In this document: piece after piece, positions 33,987-45,725 of the stretch
Layout: the number at the start of each line of letters is the position of its first letter
Numbering within the stretch: position 1 is the stretch's first letter
Assembly (NCBI GenBank): GCA_002778195.1
Contig: PCDI01000002.1
Coordinates: forward strand, 4,229,234 to 4,293,233
Reading direction: 5' to 3'
Source of the DNA: Raffaelea ambrosiae
Taxonomy: Eukaryota; Ascomycota; Sordariomycetes; Ophiostomatales; Ophiostomataceae
Length of the DNA: 64,000 nt
The notes under the pieces: model-generated
Seen by the model: the letters and a program-made list of their open reading frames with translations, nothing else
Databases searched by the model: none
What the model was told of the DNA's origin: nothing
Position numbers and translations under genes: made by a program

Positions 33987-36900
33987 GGCCTGAGCCTGAG
34001 CCTGTGCTTGGGCCTGAGCCTGGGCCTGTGCCTGAGCTTGAGCTTGGGCCTGGGCTTGGGCCTGATGAGCTTGCTGAGCCTGGGCCGCCTGCTGTTGTAG
34101 TTGCTGGAGTTGCTGCTGCTGGAGTTGCTGCTGCTGCTGTAGTTGTTGCTGCTGGAGGTGCTGAAGCTGCTGTTGCTGAAGTTGCTGCTGCTGTTGCTGC
34201 GTGAGGTGAGGGTGTTGGGGAAGCTGGGCAGCCAGGTGGGCCGCGAGCTGGGCCTGCGTATGCTGGCCATGCTGTTGCTGCTGCGGATGTGCTTGATGCT
34301 GCTGCTGAAGCTGGTGCTGCTGGAGTTGCTGCTGGTGCTGCTGGTGCTGCTGGAGTTGTTGTTGGAGTTGCTGGTGCTGCTGGTGCTGGTGCACCTGGTG
34401 CTGTTGAGCCTGCTGCTGTTGCTGGAGGGCTGCCCGCTGCTGGTCGTGGATACGCTTAGCTTGCAGAACCATATGCATGTCGGCCTGTCCACCCTGCGCC
34501 ATATGCAGACGCTGGGCCTGCAATGCCTGTTGGAGTTGCGCCTGCTGGATGCTATTCATAGGCATCTGGCCTACTACTGCGCCCGACATGTGCGCCTGTA
34601 GATTGGCCATGGGGTTAGCGGGACTCTGGATAGGGATGCGAGGCCGAGCCTGTCCGGGAATGGCGGCAGCGTGCGGGGCGGCATGGCCGTTGGGACGCCC
34701 AGCCATATTCAAAGAATTGGCGGCCGCCATCTGGGCAGCGACTTGCGCTGGCACGGCGCCGACCGTGCCAGTAGCTGCCATAGCCTGGTTCTGATTCCGT
34801 GCCACCATTTGCTGTATAGTGTTAGTAGGTCTGTAAATAAAAAACAAAAAAACAATGAGGGGTGTTAAAAGAAAAAGGCGACAGCTGATGCGCCATGGGG
34901 ACAACATACTCTCCGGTGTGCCTCCGACTGTCTCTGCGCAAACTCAGCCATCCTCTCAGCAAACTTCAGGTCGCGCTCGTACCGGATCCGGCTGTATTCC
35001 TGCGGCGTCTTAGCTGCCAGTTTCTGCTGCTGCGTAGCTGGCTCAGTGGATTTCCTCAGCGCAACAACGCTGGCCTGCTGCTGCTGCTTGTGCTGGATGG
35101 CCTCGCGCTTCTTGGCCAGCTTTCTCATCGCCTCGATCATCGCCAGGTACTTCTGGTTGCGGTGACGCTCCACCTTAATAGCATACGTCGGTCGTCTCTT
35201 CTGTACCACAGTGCTGGGCGGCGTGCTTCCGTTGGCCTGTGCTGTCGCAGCAGCAGCGGCGGCAGCTGCCACAGCCTTCTCATTCGCCTCCCTAATGTTG
35301 CGCATGCCGGTTTCTATTCGTGACTGATAAATCTTGAAATAGGCTGTGCGGCCCGTGTCTTGAGGGAAGCCTTCGTGGTAGATCCAGCGCTCAAAGCATT
35401 CCCAAGGAGTTCGTCGTTCACCTCCAGACACGAGAGGCGACATTGACGCCAGCATGCTGGAGATAAGTGACCAGTTGTAGGAGAAGTCACGGACCAGCTT
35501 CTTGAGGTTGTCGTCGTCTGACACCGTCCATTGAGATGGGGCTCGGAACTCGTAGAAGCTAGCCTGCGGCATCGGGAACTCTGACGGCGGCCGGAACTGG
35601 TGGCCAGCGTGCAGACGCTCGCGGATCGGCTTCAGGTTTGGGTCAAAAAGGCCGAGCTCACACTCCGGCTTGCTCACCTCGCCGCGTGCGTTACCCCGGT
35701 CCAGGATGCCGGAGCCGTAGACGAACTCTTCGTCGTCTGCATCACCCTCCTCATCTGAAACCTGGTACCGGCTCTGTTTCCGTGGAGGAGGCATCGTGAC
35801 CACGGCCACTGGCGTGTCGACGTACTTGCTGACGGGCACAACTGGACGCCGCCAAGAAGCGTCTGGATCGTGGCTCGGTGCGATCATGTCGAACTTCGGC
35901 ACTTCAAGTGGTGAGCCATATATCGGCAACTCCGCAAACAGGCTTTCTGACGCAGCAGACTGTTCCAGACTAAAGACGACGGCGTCGCTTTGCATGGAAA
36001 AGATAGCTGCTGGAGAGACAGTGTCCACAAAGCCGTCCAGCTCTGCGAGCTCTTCGGGAGACGTTGGCTCGGGTTCGACGGCCGCAAGATCATCCTCCGC
36101 CCTGCTAGCAGCATCAATCATGGCATTGTCGATCATGGCGATGTCTTCGTCGGCACCATCCCGCGGCCGTGGGGGAATAGCCGCGTTGACCTGAAGTGAC
36201 TTTCTCTTTCCCGGAGAGGACGCGATCCAATCCGCACATGCGTAAGCCATGTTCCGGGCAACCGCTCTCTTCCACTTGCGCTCCTCGCGAAAATCTGTAC
36301 GCATCCACTTCATCTCCTGCATCATGACATCCCACTGCGCACGAGGTCGGACTGGTTCAGGGCACCGCTTGGGTTGTCGCATGGACCATTTATCCTGCTG
36401 TTGTAGATGATAGACCCTCTTGAGCACCTTGCAGGACTGACTGTCGAACATGGACGCCAAGGAGTCGGCCGTAGAGATTGTTTTACGTGCATGGTGCACA
36501 AGCTGGTCGATGTTCTTCAGCCACTTGGACTGTTGGGCGAATGTCTGCAGGAAGAGCGGCGTGAAGTAATCCTGGGCCAACAAATTTTCCGACTTGACAC
36601 GGCTCGAGGCAATTATGCTGTCATTGGGCTTGCTCTTTTTCTGTTTGCCGAAGAGAACCGTCGCCGCCTTGCGCTTGTCCTTCCTGCCCGAGGCCACGAG
36701 TTCACCAATAGCAGACTGCTCGTTTTCGTGTGTAGAGGTCTTCGGTGTCGGCAAGGCCGCTGCAGCCGCTGCAGCCGCGACTACAGACTCTGGAACTGTT
36801 CTGACTGGCGGCAATGGCGTGCCTCGTTGATCGGGTTTCTTGGCCTCTTCTCCTCTGGCGACCGGGGTCGGTTCGGCACTGGTCTTTGGTGTTGGGACGG

Positions 36901-38341
36901 CATGCGCCTCGTTCGAAATTCGGCTAGCCTTCTCTTGCGGAGCAGTATCAATGTCCATTTCTGACGAGCGGGTTTCTACAGCGACATTCGCGTTGCTTCG
37001 ATCGCTGGAGGCGTTTGGCTGCGGAACGGCGGCAGCGGTATGCGCCTGTGTGTCTGGTTTAACCTGTTGGTGCCGGATTTCACTGCTGATGGAAGCTGTC
37101 GACACGGGAATAGATGGAAGAGCTTTGCTTTCTGCGCCTGCGTCGGCCTCAACGGCCGCTGCAGACTCGTGGAGCAGCTGTGCTTCGACCGTGTCGTCTC
37201 GAGACGCTTCGGCAAGGTGACCAGGAATAGCAGGCTGATCCGCTTTGTCTGCATCTTGCTCCTGCTCGATCTTCTCTTCGCGGTCGACGTACAGATCAGC
37301 TTCGTTTTCGGGGCTGGTGTTGGATGATATGTCATGTACGGCAGGTGTTGTTGCCGTCTGCACGGTTGAATCGGGCGAGGATGGAACGTCTGAAGCCTTT
37401 GCTAGATCTATTGCTGCCTGGTGGCTGGAGAGCAGACCACCATCTTCGGCCAGGCCCGCAGCTATCTTGTCGGTTTCGACATCCAAGGCATCTGCATCGT
37501 CAGAGCCAGCAGGTTGGCGACCGGGTGCAGGGGGGGTCGCTGTCGCCTGATCGCCGTCGGGTTTGCTGTGAGTTGTCGCATCTTGTGATGATTTCCGCTG
37601 CTTCGGCACGCTGTCTATCGCTGACACCGTATTTGGTGGTCCTTGTACATCCGATGCACCCGCCGTAACCTTCGCTTCCTCTTTCTCCTGCACGTCGATG
37701 GCCGGCGTGGGCGCTGACTGCTTGGATTCGAGCTGCGTCTCGCCCGTGGCCGAAGGAGCTGCGCTCGTTGGCGATGCGCGCGACGGTGCTACTTCTAAGG
37801 CTGGTACAGACGCTGTAGAAGTCTTTGGAACGAGTGCTTGTGATTTGCGATCGTCGGAAGTCGAGGGGAGGGTCGCCGAAGATGGCCCGGCAGTCACTGG
37901 CTCGGTCGCCGTCTCCGCAATGAGGCCGTTCGTCGGCGGGGGCTTTGCCGTCGCGCCTGCATCTCCATGACTGGTCGACAGAGAGGCAGCCTTCAGAAAC
38001 AGTGGCAATGCATCGAATCGGGGCTTTTGTCGCGTCGGTATGCGCGCGTCCGTCAATGTGCGGCCTCTGCAGAGAGAGTCAAGAATGTTAGCAAGGGTCC
38101 CACGGCGGCCACGGAGACAACAAAGTCTGAACACGCATTGCAAAGGCTCCAGACGCGTGCTTGGGACGTACTGTAATAAATCGGTGTCAAGTAAAAATAC
38201 ATTTTCGGCAGGTGTGGATGGTGGCGCGTCGACGTCGAATTTGGTTGTGTTGAGAGTGGTGGTTTCGCCGGTCGCAACGGCATAGAGCTCTCGCAACTTG
38301 CGTTTGCGCGATCGTACAATTGAGCTGCCCGCCATCAGCAT
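33057..38341 (-). CDS. VID21: NuA4 histone acetyltransferase subunit Vid21/Eaf1
   Basis: Scaffold subunit of the NuA4 H4/H2A acetyltransferase complex, combining an HSA domain (actin/Arp binding) with a SANT/Myb-like domain. The exons are 38341-38172, 38066-34910 and 34811-33057, giving 1693 residues. Intron 1 is 105 nt and in frame (GTACGT, branch GCTAAC); its removal gives LLQ-GRTLTDARIP. Intron 2 is 98 nt (GTATGT, branch TACTAAC). The N-terminus SRKRKLRELYAVAT is typical of the family. The HSA region (RAQWDVMMQEMKWMRTDFRE) is near residues 620-690, and the SANT domain (QWTVSDDDNLKKLVRDFSYN...WECFERWIYHEG) near 893-960. A basic coiled region follows, then a Gln-rich tail with two long Gln-Ala arrays. 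A second ATG two codons in is an alternative start, and an upstream exon cannot be excluded. Confidence 0.94.
33165..33340. repeat. Gln-Ala coding hexamer array (distal) in VID21
   Basis: A tandem 6-nt unit, read on the minus strand as CAG-GCN, codes for about 29 nearly uninterrupted QA dipeptides. The unit shows synonymous variation (CCTGAG, CTTGAG, CCTGGG, CCTGTG on the plus strand), so the peptide is more uniform than the DNA. Confidence 0.9.
33943..34075. repeat. Gln-Ala coding hexamer array (proximal) in VID21
   Basis: A second array of the same type, about 20 QA dipeptides, separated from the other by some 600 bp of ordinary Gln/Ala-rich coding sequence. A CAG-rich Gln/Leu/His stretch (about 34080-34440) adjoins it. 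Confidence 0.9.
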
Positions 38342-41300
38342 CACGTATCCTATATCAAAATGACGAGAAAAATTCGCTCTATTCAGCGCTGCAAATATTT
38401 ACCTGTATTCTGCCCGCTTTAGTCGCAGAAGCTCGCGGCGGTCGGCGGGACCGACCTCAGTCATGTCATGGGTGGGCGCGACATTCGTTTTGGGCCAAAA
38501 CGAATGTCGGAATGGGATAAAATGTCGAAAGGCAGAGCGTCCCCGTGGTTAAAAATGATGGAAACGGGTGCGTTGGGTGGTTTTGGTCGATGGGCGTGTT
38601 GTGACGATGCTGCTCAGACCGACGGGATCAAATTTTCACGAGTTGCCCGAATTTGGCGGAATAGCAGTGCGTTTTTTGGGGAGGGAAACTTTATCAGAGA
38701 TAGCGGGTTTGTCGGGGAGAAGGCGCGTTGGGTGCTCCTTCTCTGTACTGTTTTTTTTCCTGGTGGGCAGCCTGGGAGATTTATGGGGCGATGGCGGCAG
38801 GGTGTGCATTGATTGGCTGAAATGAGGTTCAGGTTGGCAGGAGATGGAAAAAATCAAGCATGAAAAGAGAGGGAGGAAGGAAAGGGGGAGGAAAAGGGGG
38901 CAGTACGGTGTAAGATACGTATGGAGGTACCAGGTGCTGCAAACAGGCGAAAGGTAGCGGGGGCGGAGGGGCGCCCAGACACGTTATCAGTGCCTTTGCT
39001 GGGGTGGCCAGTGGATGCTCCAGGGAGACATTAGGGCCTGAGCCGCTAGAGCCTTGCTGGTTAGCGGTAGTTTGGCGCTCTGAGGTTAGTATACGTATTT
39101 ACGGTGTATGCGGTAAGGTTTACGTGTTCCGAGAGATTCACATTACAAGGCACACTTATGTGGCTGGTGACCAAGCCACAAATCTTCGGAGATAAGATAT
39201 ACACGTTATCTGGCTTTTCTTATTACTCATCATCGTCGAGAAAGGTGAAGATCGGCCTTCAGCGCTATGCCTTTTTCTCGCGATCGTTGTACTCGTACTA
39301 TGTACATTTCCGATTCCCCAGTGTTATGCATCTACCACCATCTGCTTTCTCTTCGAATTTAGCTTACCTATGTATTCAGCTGGTGGGATCTGGTAGCTTA
39401 CGTTGGGGATGTAACTCGTACGTGGGCATGTGGCAACTCTCAAGGGCCGATGAATAACCAGCAGTTCGCAAACGTTCCAAGAGCTAAGCTCTTCTAGATG
39501 CGACGAACATGTACTCATACATTCAGTACAAGATTGCGCGACACGGCAGGCATGCCTCAAGATTTGTCGTCACAAACGACCCAAAATAGAAATTGCAGAA
39601 AGAGGCCAGCGGCAGCAGGCGTCCTGTAGTGTTACAGTGGACATGGGGCAGGGTGTCTACGAATCAGGTGAACTGCCGGCGTAAATATGGACAGGTGAAC
39701 CTGGAAAAGGAGAGGGCAGCAAAGATGGAGAATAGCAGAGAAGAAACAATGAAACGGGGAAAGGGGAAAGAAAAACAAGGCAAGGAAACGAAAAAAAAAA
39801 AAGAAACAAAAAGGACGGAAGAAGGAAAGAAGAGGCAAGAGCAGAAACTGCGGGCAGTGCTAGTAGAACCGTAAAACAGGTGCGGAAAATAGAAAAATTA
39901 TGGGAAAGAGCCTTTATTGACAATTCTGAAACACCGGCTGGCTGCCCCCAGTCACGTCCAGAAAACGGCTTTGGCGCCCATGTCCACCTGGGGCCACTTC
40001 TGCCAGCGGCCACTCAGCGTGCGACCCACGCAGTCTCTGCACATGGCCCGCTGTTCTGTGCGGTGTCTGTGTGGCATTCGGCGCGGTGTTCTGTGTGGTG
40101 TTCTGTGTGGTTCTGTCGCCCAGTGGCTCCTTCTTCTCCCCGCGCGCGCTTACCTTCAACCAACAGAAGCTTAACTGCGCCCGCACCACCGTCGAGTGTG
40201 CTGCCCTTTCCTGTGTCTGCGCGCCTTCTCTCTCCAGCCGGCCGCTCCTGCCGTTTCTTCTCTCTCCTGCCGCTCTTTCGACGGTTCTTTGAAATTCCCG
40301 CGAGAAATCTTCTCAAATAACAAAAAAAAACTCCTCACATCACCGCAAGCACCAAATCTCCCACCCGCCTTCGGCCCCATTTCCACACGCCTTTGTCTGA
40401 CTCGCGGGCTCGCTGTCACTTCAGACTCGCGCCACCCCCCCTCGTGGCTACCCTCGATCTGCCTGTTTTGCCGCTAGCAGACAGTGATCTGTGCTTTCTC
40501 CCGCCCACGGTCGACCTCTTCATGGCCTCTTTCGCAAGCTATTGACCATCTTGGACAGCAACACATCTCCCCATTCTTCTGCGTATCGCGACAACGACGG
40601 CCACCCCTCAGTTGCACGTTGTGGCACGGCTCCTCTCTTTCCACCGACCTGATCAACCTGAAGATCCGACCTGGCCCGACCCTGTTTCCCCAGTGGATTG
40701 GTTTCCAGCTGCTGTGTTTTTACCAGCGCTTCCAGTCTCCCAGCATATAACATCCTCCTTTGAATTTTGATCTCCCGCTGCCTCGGCCAGCATCCTGCAC
40801 TGCCAGCATCAGGCCATCGCTTAAATCAATTGTACGCACTGCCGCCGACCTCCCCACTGGCGCTCGCATGCCCCTCGACGCAGATCCTGCCTGACTAGCA
40901 AAGCGTTGGGCTTCCTGGCCGCTGACAGCAGCAAACACGCACAGAAGAACCGAGCAAAGCGAAGAACACCAAAGAAGGAGCAGCAGACGAGCACCCAGAG
41001 AAGGCCTCGGCGGGCCAGCCACACCGAAGCAGCACGCGCAAACAACCCTGGGGCATCTCGCACCTTCTCGCGCAATTGAAAGGCGCTTCCGAGTCATTGC
41101 AAACTCTCACAACAGTTCGCAGGCCTTCACAAACCACTCCTGCTGCTCGCAACTCCTCGCAACTCACACGGCACCCACAGCTCGCCGGGCATCGCCATAC
41201 ACATCCTCGCGGCCCTCGCCAGCCCGCTGCGACCAGCCCGCTGGACCAACGGTCTCCCTACTAGCCTGGGCTAGCCAGCAGGATCAACTCTCTGAAGCGG

Positions 41301-41576
41301 TGACTGGGGCGCTACTCGAGGGTCCACCACCACCCACCGCGAGACGCCACCGCCGGCCAAAAGCCCCCCATTGCTGGCCCCTGGCTGAGAACCCGACCAC
41401 CTGAAAGTCCATCTGGGTCCCAACACATGGTGTGTGCATGTGTATTACTATAAATTTTTAAAAATAGCGTCTTGACCCCTCCCCCTACCCGCTGCCCTCT
41501 CGGTCGCTTCCAGCCCAGCCAGCCACTGTTGGCCTCTGCCGGTCTTCTGTCGCCTTGCCTCTGTCGCCCGCCCACG
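38342..41576. promoter_or_regulatory. Divergent intergenic region VID21 / NBP2
   Basis: About 3.2 kb between two divergent start codons. The part from about 40000 to 41560 is pyrimidine-rich on the plus strand, as expected for a long NBP2 leader. It contains a short GTGTTCTGTGTG direct repeat (about 40085-40114). One ACATAGTA-type motif lies at 39296. No protein or RNA gene supported. Confidence 0.55.
41449..41455 (+). promoter_or_regulatory. Candidate TATA box of NBP2
   Basis: TATAAAT lies 128 bp before the NBP2 start codon in an A/T-rich island within GC-rich sequence. The pyrimidine-rich sequence further upstream could equally be leader, in which case this is not the promoter. Confidence 0.3.
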
Positions 41577-43259
41577 ATGACAGCGGTCGTGCCCCCCTCA
41601 TCTTCTTCGCCAACGACATCACCACCTACCGTCTCATCGTCGCCCTCCCCGAACCTTAACCACCCTGCGCTACCGCCTTTGGTCACATCGCCTCCATCGC
41701 GCAGGACCATCATTCCACGGCCAATGTCGCACGCATCCAAGAACCGCCTCTCGCAGTACTCGACCGGCTCCATCCCGCTGCGGTCGCGTCCCGCCTCCCA
41801 CGTCTTCCCGTTATACCCCTCCAGCCTGCCCTACACTCTGGTCCGTGATTTCGCCTATCCCGCCGTCCACCCTCTCCACTATGGCCCCCCGCCGGAGCCC
41901 TCCCGGCCACCCTCCGAGCTGCTTACACCAGGCTTGGACCGGCGCCTCTCAGACCCCCCCGTCCCCTGGGATGGGAAGATGAGCTGGGAGTCTGGCTCTT
42001 CGTGGTCCGTCGAACCGTTCAATCGTGCTGCCGACATACCACCTATCTATCTGGCGGATGGGCCGCCATGGAGCGAGGACGAGGATCTGCAGAGTCCTGT
42101 CGTCAGTTCTAGGCACCGCAAGCACAAGTCTACGTCTGCTGCGTATGGCCATGGGCGAGTCCGGGGTCCGCGCGAGGACGACGCCGGAGCAGCATTGGCT
42201 GGCAGCGGTGCTGCTGATGCTGGTTCCAGCGGCTTGGACCCAAGCAACTTTGACCGTGAACGAGGATACTACATTGGTACGAGCGGCGACGGCAGCGAGC
42301 GCTACTACGTTAACCAGGGCGAAGAAGCCAATGGCCCTGGCGGCGAATTCGTGACGTACCCGCCCGACCAAGCACGGCATTCCACGAATCCATATCAGCT
42401 AGCAGCCGTGGCACACCAGCAACCACAGCACCACTACCGGGACTACCAACCCGATTCGGACGCATCCAGTCCGATTTCCTCCCCCGATTACCACGATGAC
42501 GACCAGTCGCGCTACTCACGCGACTACCAATTTACCATAACGTCGCCAGATGAAGAAATGCACGGCAAGGCCGTAGCATTGTTTGATTTTGAGCGCGAGA
42601 ACGAAAATGAGTTGCCTCTTGTCGAAGGTCAGATCATATGGGTGTCCTACCGGCACGGCCAAGGCTGGCTAGTGGCTATGGACCCGAAGACACAGGAGAG
42701 TGGCCTAGTGCCAGAAGAATACGTCCGACTGCTGCGCGATATCGAAGGTGGAATGACCAGCCTCACAGGCCACCTGGTGACCGCAGACGGCTCCGCCAGC
42801 CCTAACGATGGGGGCACACCCACTCAGGCAGAGCCCCAGGGATTCAATGGGGGTGGTGGCATTGTTACCAGTGGTGTTGGTAGTGTTGGTGTCGTTAGCG
42901 GCGGTGGCCACACGCCAACGCCGAGCAACGTGTCTAACGGGTACCATCAGCCTGTTGTATCAATATTTTCAACTTCAAGCAAAGACCTTGACCCATATCC
43001 GCAACACCTCCTGGGGACACAGGTTGGACAGACACCACCACAGGTGATCCATTACCACGGTCAACGCGGAGGTTCGCAAGCCAACACACCAACACTTCTC
43101 AACCACCAAGATATAGGTTTAATGCGTCGAGGCAGTCAAGACCTACCGACCAAGAAAGGTGAAAGCTTTGCAGCGACATCGCTAGCATCTCTGCCTGACA
43201 CAACAATGGAGGAGGCACCAGAGGTCAACCCAAAGGTCAAAACTGACACAGACTTTTGA
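41577..43259 (+). CDS. NBP2: Nbp2/Skb5-type SH3 adaptor protein
   Basis: In yeast Nbp2 recruits phosphatase Ptc1 to the HOG and cell-wall MAP kinase pathways; fission-yeast Skb5 binds the PAK kinase Shk1. This is a single exon of 560 residues from the ATG at 41577. The frame is open upstream only from a non-ATG codon. One SH3 domain lies at about residues 330-390, with ALFDFERENENELPLVEGQ, WVSYRHGQGWLVAMD and SGLVPEEYVRLL. These match the Nbp2 SH3 closely, including HGQGWLVA and GLVPEE. The rest is disordered, rich in Ser/Pro at the N-terminus and Gly/Asn/Gln at the C-terminus, with proline-rich stretches that could be ligands of other SH3 domains. The orthology call rests on the SH3 domain alone, so another fungal SH3 adaptor remains possible. 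It is longer than yeast Nbp2 because of the disordered flanks. Confidence 0.85.
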   Translation: MTAVVPPSSSSPTTSPPTVSSSPSPNLNHPALPPLVTSPPSRRTIIPRPMSHASKNRLSQYSTGSIPLRSRPASHVFPLYPSSLPYTLVRDFAYPAVHPLHYGPPPEPSRPPSELLTPGLDRRLSDPPVPWDGKMSWESGSSWSVEPFNRAADIPPIYLADGPPWSEDEDLQSPVVSSRHRKHKSTSAAYGHGRVRGPREDDAGAALAGSGAADAGSSGLDPSNFDRERGYYIGTSGDGSERYYVNQGEEANGPGGEFVTYPPDQARHSTNPYQLAAVAHQQPQHHYRDYQPDSDASSPISSPDYHDDDQSRYSRDYQFTITSPDEEMHGKAVALFDFERENENELPLVEGQIIWVSYRHGQGWLVAMDPKTQESGLVPEEYVRLLRDIEGGMTSLTGHLVTADGSASPNDGGTPTQAEPQGFNGGGGIVTSGVGSVGVVSGGGHTPTPSNVSNGYHQPVVSIFSTSSKDLDPYPQHLLGTQVGQTPPQVIHYHGQRGGSQANTPTLLNHQDIGLMRRGSQDLPTKKGESFAATSLASLPDTTMEEAPEVNPKVKTDTDF

Positions 43260-44439
43260 CTTTGGCAACGGATGGGGCTTCGATACCCGCTGTGACTGTG
43301 TCAGCTTTGTCGATTTTGTTGACCATGTCGTGTTAACTCTGTCGATGCGAAATGTCTTGATTCTGCTAACGATTGTTATGTTCTATTTGTTTTGTTTTGT
43401 ATACTATCATATATCATCTGGAAGGGAGCATCATATTTTCGTGGTTAACGCTTGTTTTTTTGTCCCTTTTTTTTTTTATAATTATTCTGTCGTCCGTCGT
43501 CTCATTTTTGTTAGTGTGTTTTTGGACCTTGCTGCTGCGGCCTTTGATCTGCCGATGATTTATGTGTGCAGGGATTACTCTGGACGAAAAGAAAAGGAAA
43601 CATGCTTCTTGTCCAAAATTTGAACGAACCTCAAGCGGTTTGCCATTGGTAGAGAGTCGCGCCCGGTTTGGGACCAAGTTCTTCCAATGTGCCACCAGAT
43701 TATTTTTAGGGTAGGCGTTTCAAAGATGTTATTCATTGGGGAGGGGAAAGAGCTGGACCAGACATATATCACAAGGCATAGTATCTGAAGTATTGTTGTG
43801 TTTTGTACACCTCCTTGTTGCTTTTATGCTCTCTTAAAAGCCCTTCATTATTTGCCGTTATATGGCCTGTCTACACGTAGTTTTTGTGTAGTTGTCCACG
43901 TCGGTAAGAACAGCCCAAGAAGAATGTAAGAAAAAGACGGGAAACTTAGGCCAGGTCTAGACGAGGTATTACAAAAGAAGACGAGGAAACGAGGGCACGT
44001 TGAATCAGACACAACACAACACGAGCCAGTAGACCCATTAACCGAACATGTCGTAGGGTGCTATTACGTCGGATCTGATAACAACCAATGCGCATCACGT
44101 GACACTTCTCGAAACGTCATCCGGGCAGGAAATTCGGCAAAAAGACCCTGCTGGCCTAGCCGCAAAGTACCCTCAACCAGCTCGGACATACGCCCAAAGC
44201 TCCATTTCTTTTTTTGCGCTGCTGCTTGTTTCGGGTCTTGTCCAGTCCAGTTCCGTCCCTGGCCGTTTCCCTCTTTCTGCTCCTCCTTTGCACACATTCT
44301 CACAATCCTCGTATATCCCTCTGTGTCAATTGGCCACGGGGTTCTTATTTTTCCATCTACATTCTGCTCGGGCCTGTTTCGAGCTTCTCTTATATCGCCC
44401 TTATCAAACCCTTCCCCCCAAAACAGACATATAGCAACC
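43260..44439. other. NBP2 3' UTR and MCR1 promoter
   Basis: T-rich sequence after the NBP2 stop is followed by a pyrimidine-rich MCR1 leader. An ATAT-containing patch (CTTATATCG, about 44390) lies about 50 bp before the MCR1 ATG. No gene seen. Confidence 0.6.
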
Positions 44440-45725
44440 ATGTTTGCTCGTTCGGCTATCCGGAGCTTCCAGTCGGCAGCTGCGAGCTCGCCTCTGAGAC
44501 AGGTACGATCTTGACTGGGATCAATAAATAGCTCGGAACCAGGCCACTGTTTCTGGGAGCTTTATTAGCTGCCGATTTTCTTTTTGCCTGTTTCGTTGTC
44601 GCTGCTGTTTGAGTTCCCATATCCGCCCCCCCCATCGAGTTAGAATCAGGAAAGTCGCCCCGTGCTGAAGCTCTTGCTAACCACTTTTTCTTGCATTGCC
44701 CCCGAATACAGCCAATGTCTTCCCGGCGCTATTCGACGGCCCCCCCGGGCGGAGGCGGCGGCGGCAACACCCTGCTTATTGCGGCGGCAGTGGCAGCGAT
44801 TGCCGGCGGCGGCTACTACTTCTACACAGCGGGTGCGGACGGCGCGAGCGCGGCGGCACACAAGGCGGAGGCCAAGGTGAAGGAGGCGGCAGAGAAGGCC
44901 AAGGGAGTGGTTGAGGCAGGTCTGCACGGCAAGCCCAAGACGGCATTTACGGGCGGCGACCAAGGCTTCCTGAGCCTGGAGTTGGACACCGTCGACAACG
45001 TGAACCACAACACCAAGCTATTCCGGTTCAAGCTGCCGGAGAGCGACCAGGTGTCTGGCATGGTGGCGGCGAGCGCGCTGCTGACCAAGTTCAAGCCGGA
45101 CGGCGAGGAGAAGCCAATCATCCGGCCGTACACGGCGGTGAGCGACGAGGACGCAGCGGGCCACCTGGATTTGCTGGTCAAGAAGTACGAGGGCGGCAAG
45201 ATGTCGACACACATCCACTCACTGGTGCCCGGCCAGAAGCTGGACATCAAGGGACCCATCGTCAAGTACAAGTGGGCGCCTAACAAGCACGAGCACATTG
45301 CGCTGGTGGTGGGCGGCACGGGCATCACGCCGGCGTACCAGCTGCTGCGGGCCGTTTTCAAGAACCCGGAGCAGGACAAGACCAAGGTGACGCTCGTGTA
45401 CGGCAACATTGCGCAGGAGGACATCCTGCTGAAGCAGCAGATCAACGAGCTCGAGAACACGTTCCCGCAGCAGTTCCGCGCGTTCTACGTGCTCGAGAAG
45501 CCGGGCGACGGCTGGAACGGCAAGACGGGCTACATCACCAAGGACCTGCTGAAGGAGGTGCTGCCGGAGCCCAAGGAGGGCGACAAGATCAAGGTGTTTG
45601 TCTGCGGCCCGCCGCCCATGATGAACGCCATCTCGGGCAACAAGAAGAGCCCCACGGACCAGGGCGAGCTGGCTGGTGCCCTCAAGGAGTTGGGCTACAC
45701 CCCCGCGCAGGTGCTGAAGCTGTAA
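44440..45725 (+). CDS. MCR1: Mitochondrial NADH-cytochrome b5 reductase
   Basis: FAD enzyme passing electrons from NADH to cytochrome b5 or related acceptors. Yeast Mcr1 is found in the outer membrane and the intermembrane space. The exons are 44440-44502 and 44712-45725, giving 358 residues. The 209-nt intron has donor GTACGA and branch GCTAAC. Splicing joins an Arg/Ser/Ala-rich presequence (MFARSAIRSFQSAAASS) to MSSRRYST; both parts look like mitochondrial targeting sequence. A single membrane segment follows (NTLLIAAAVAAIAGGGYYFY, about residues 36-55). The FAD-binding RPYTAVSDED, the GGKMSTHIHSL block, the NADH-binding GGTGITPAYQLL and CGPPPMMNAIS near the C-terminus are all present and spaced as in the family. 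The protein is complete with no missing key residue. Confidence 0.96.
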
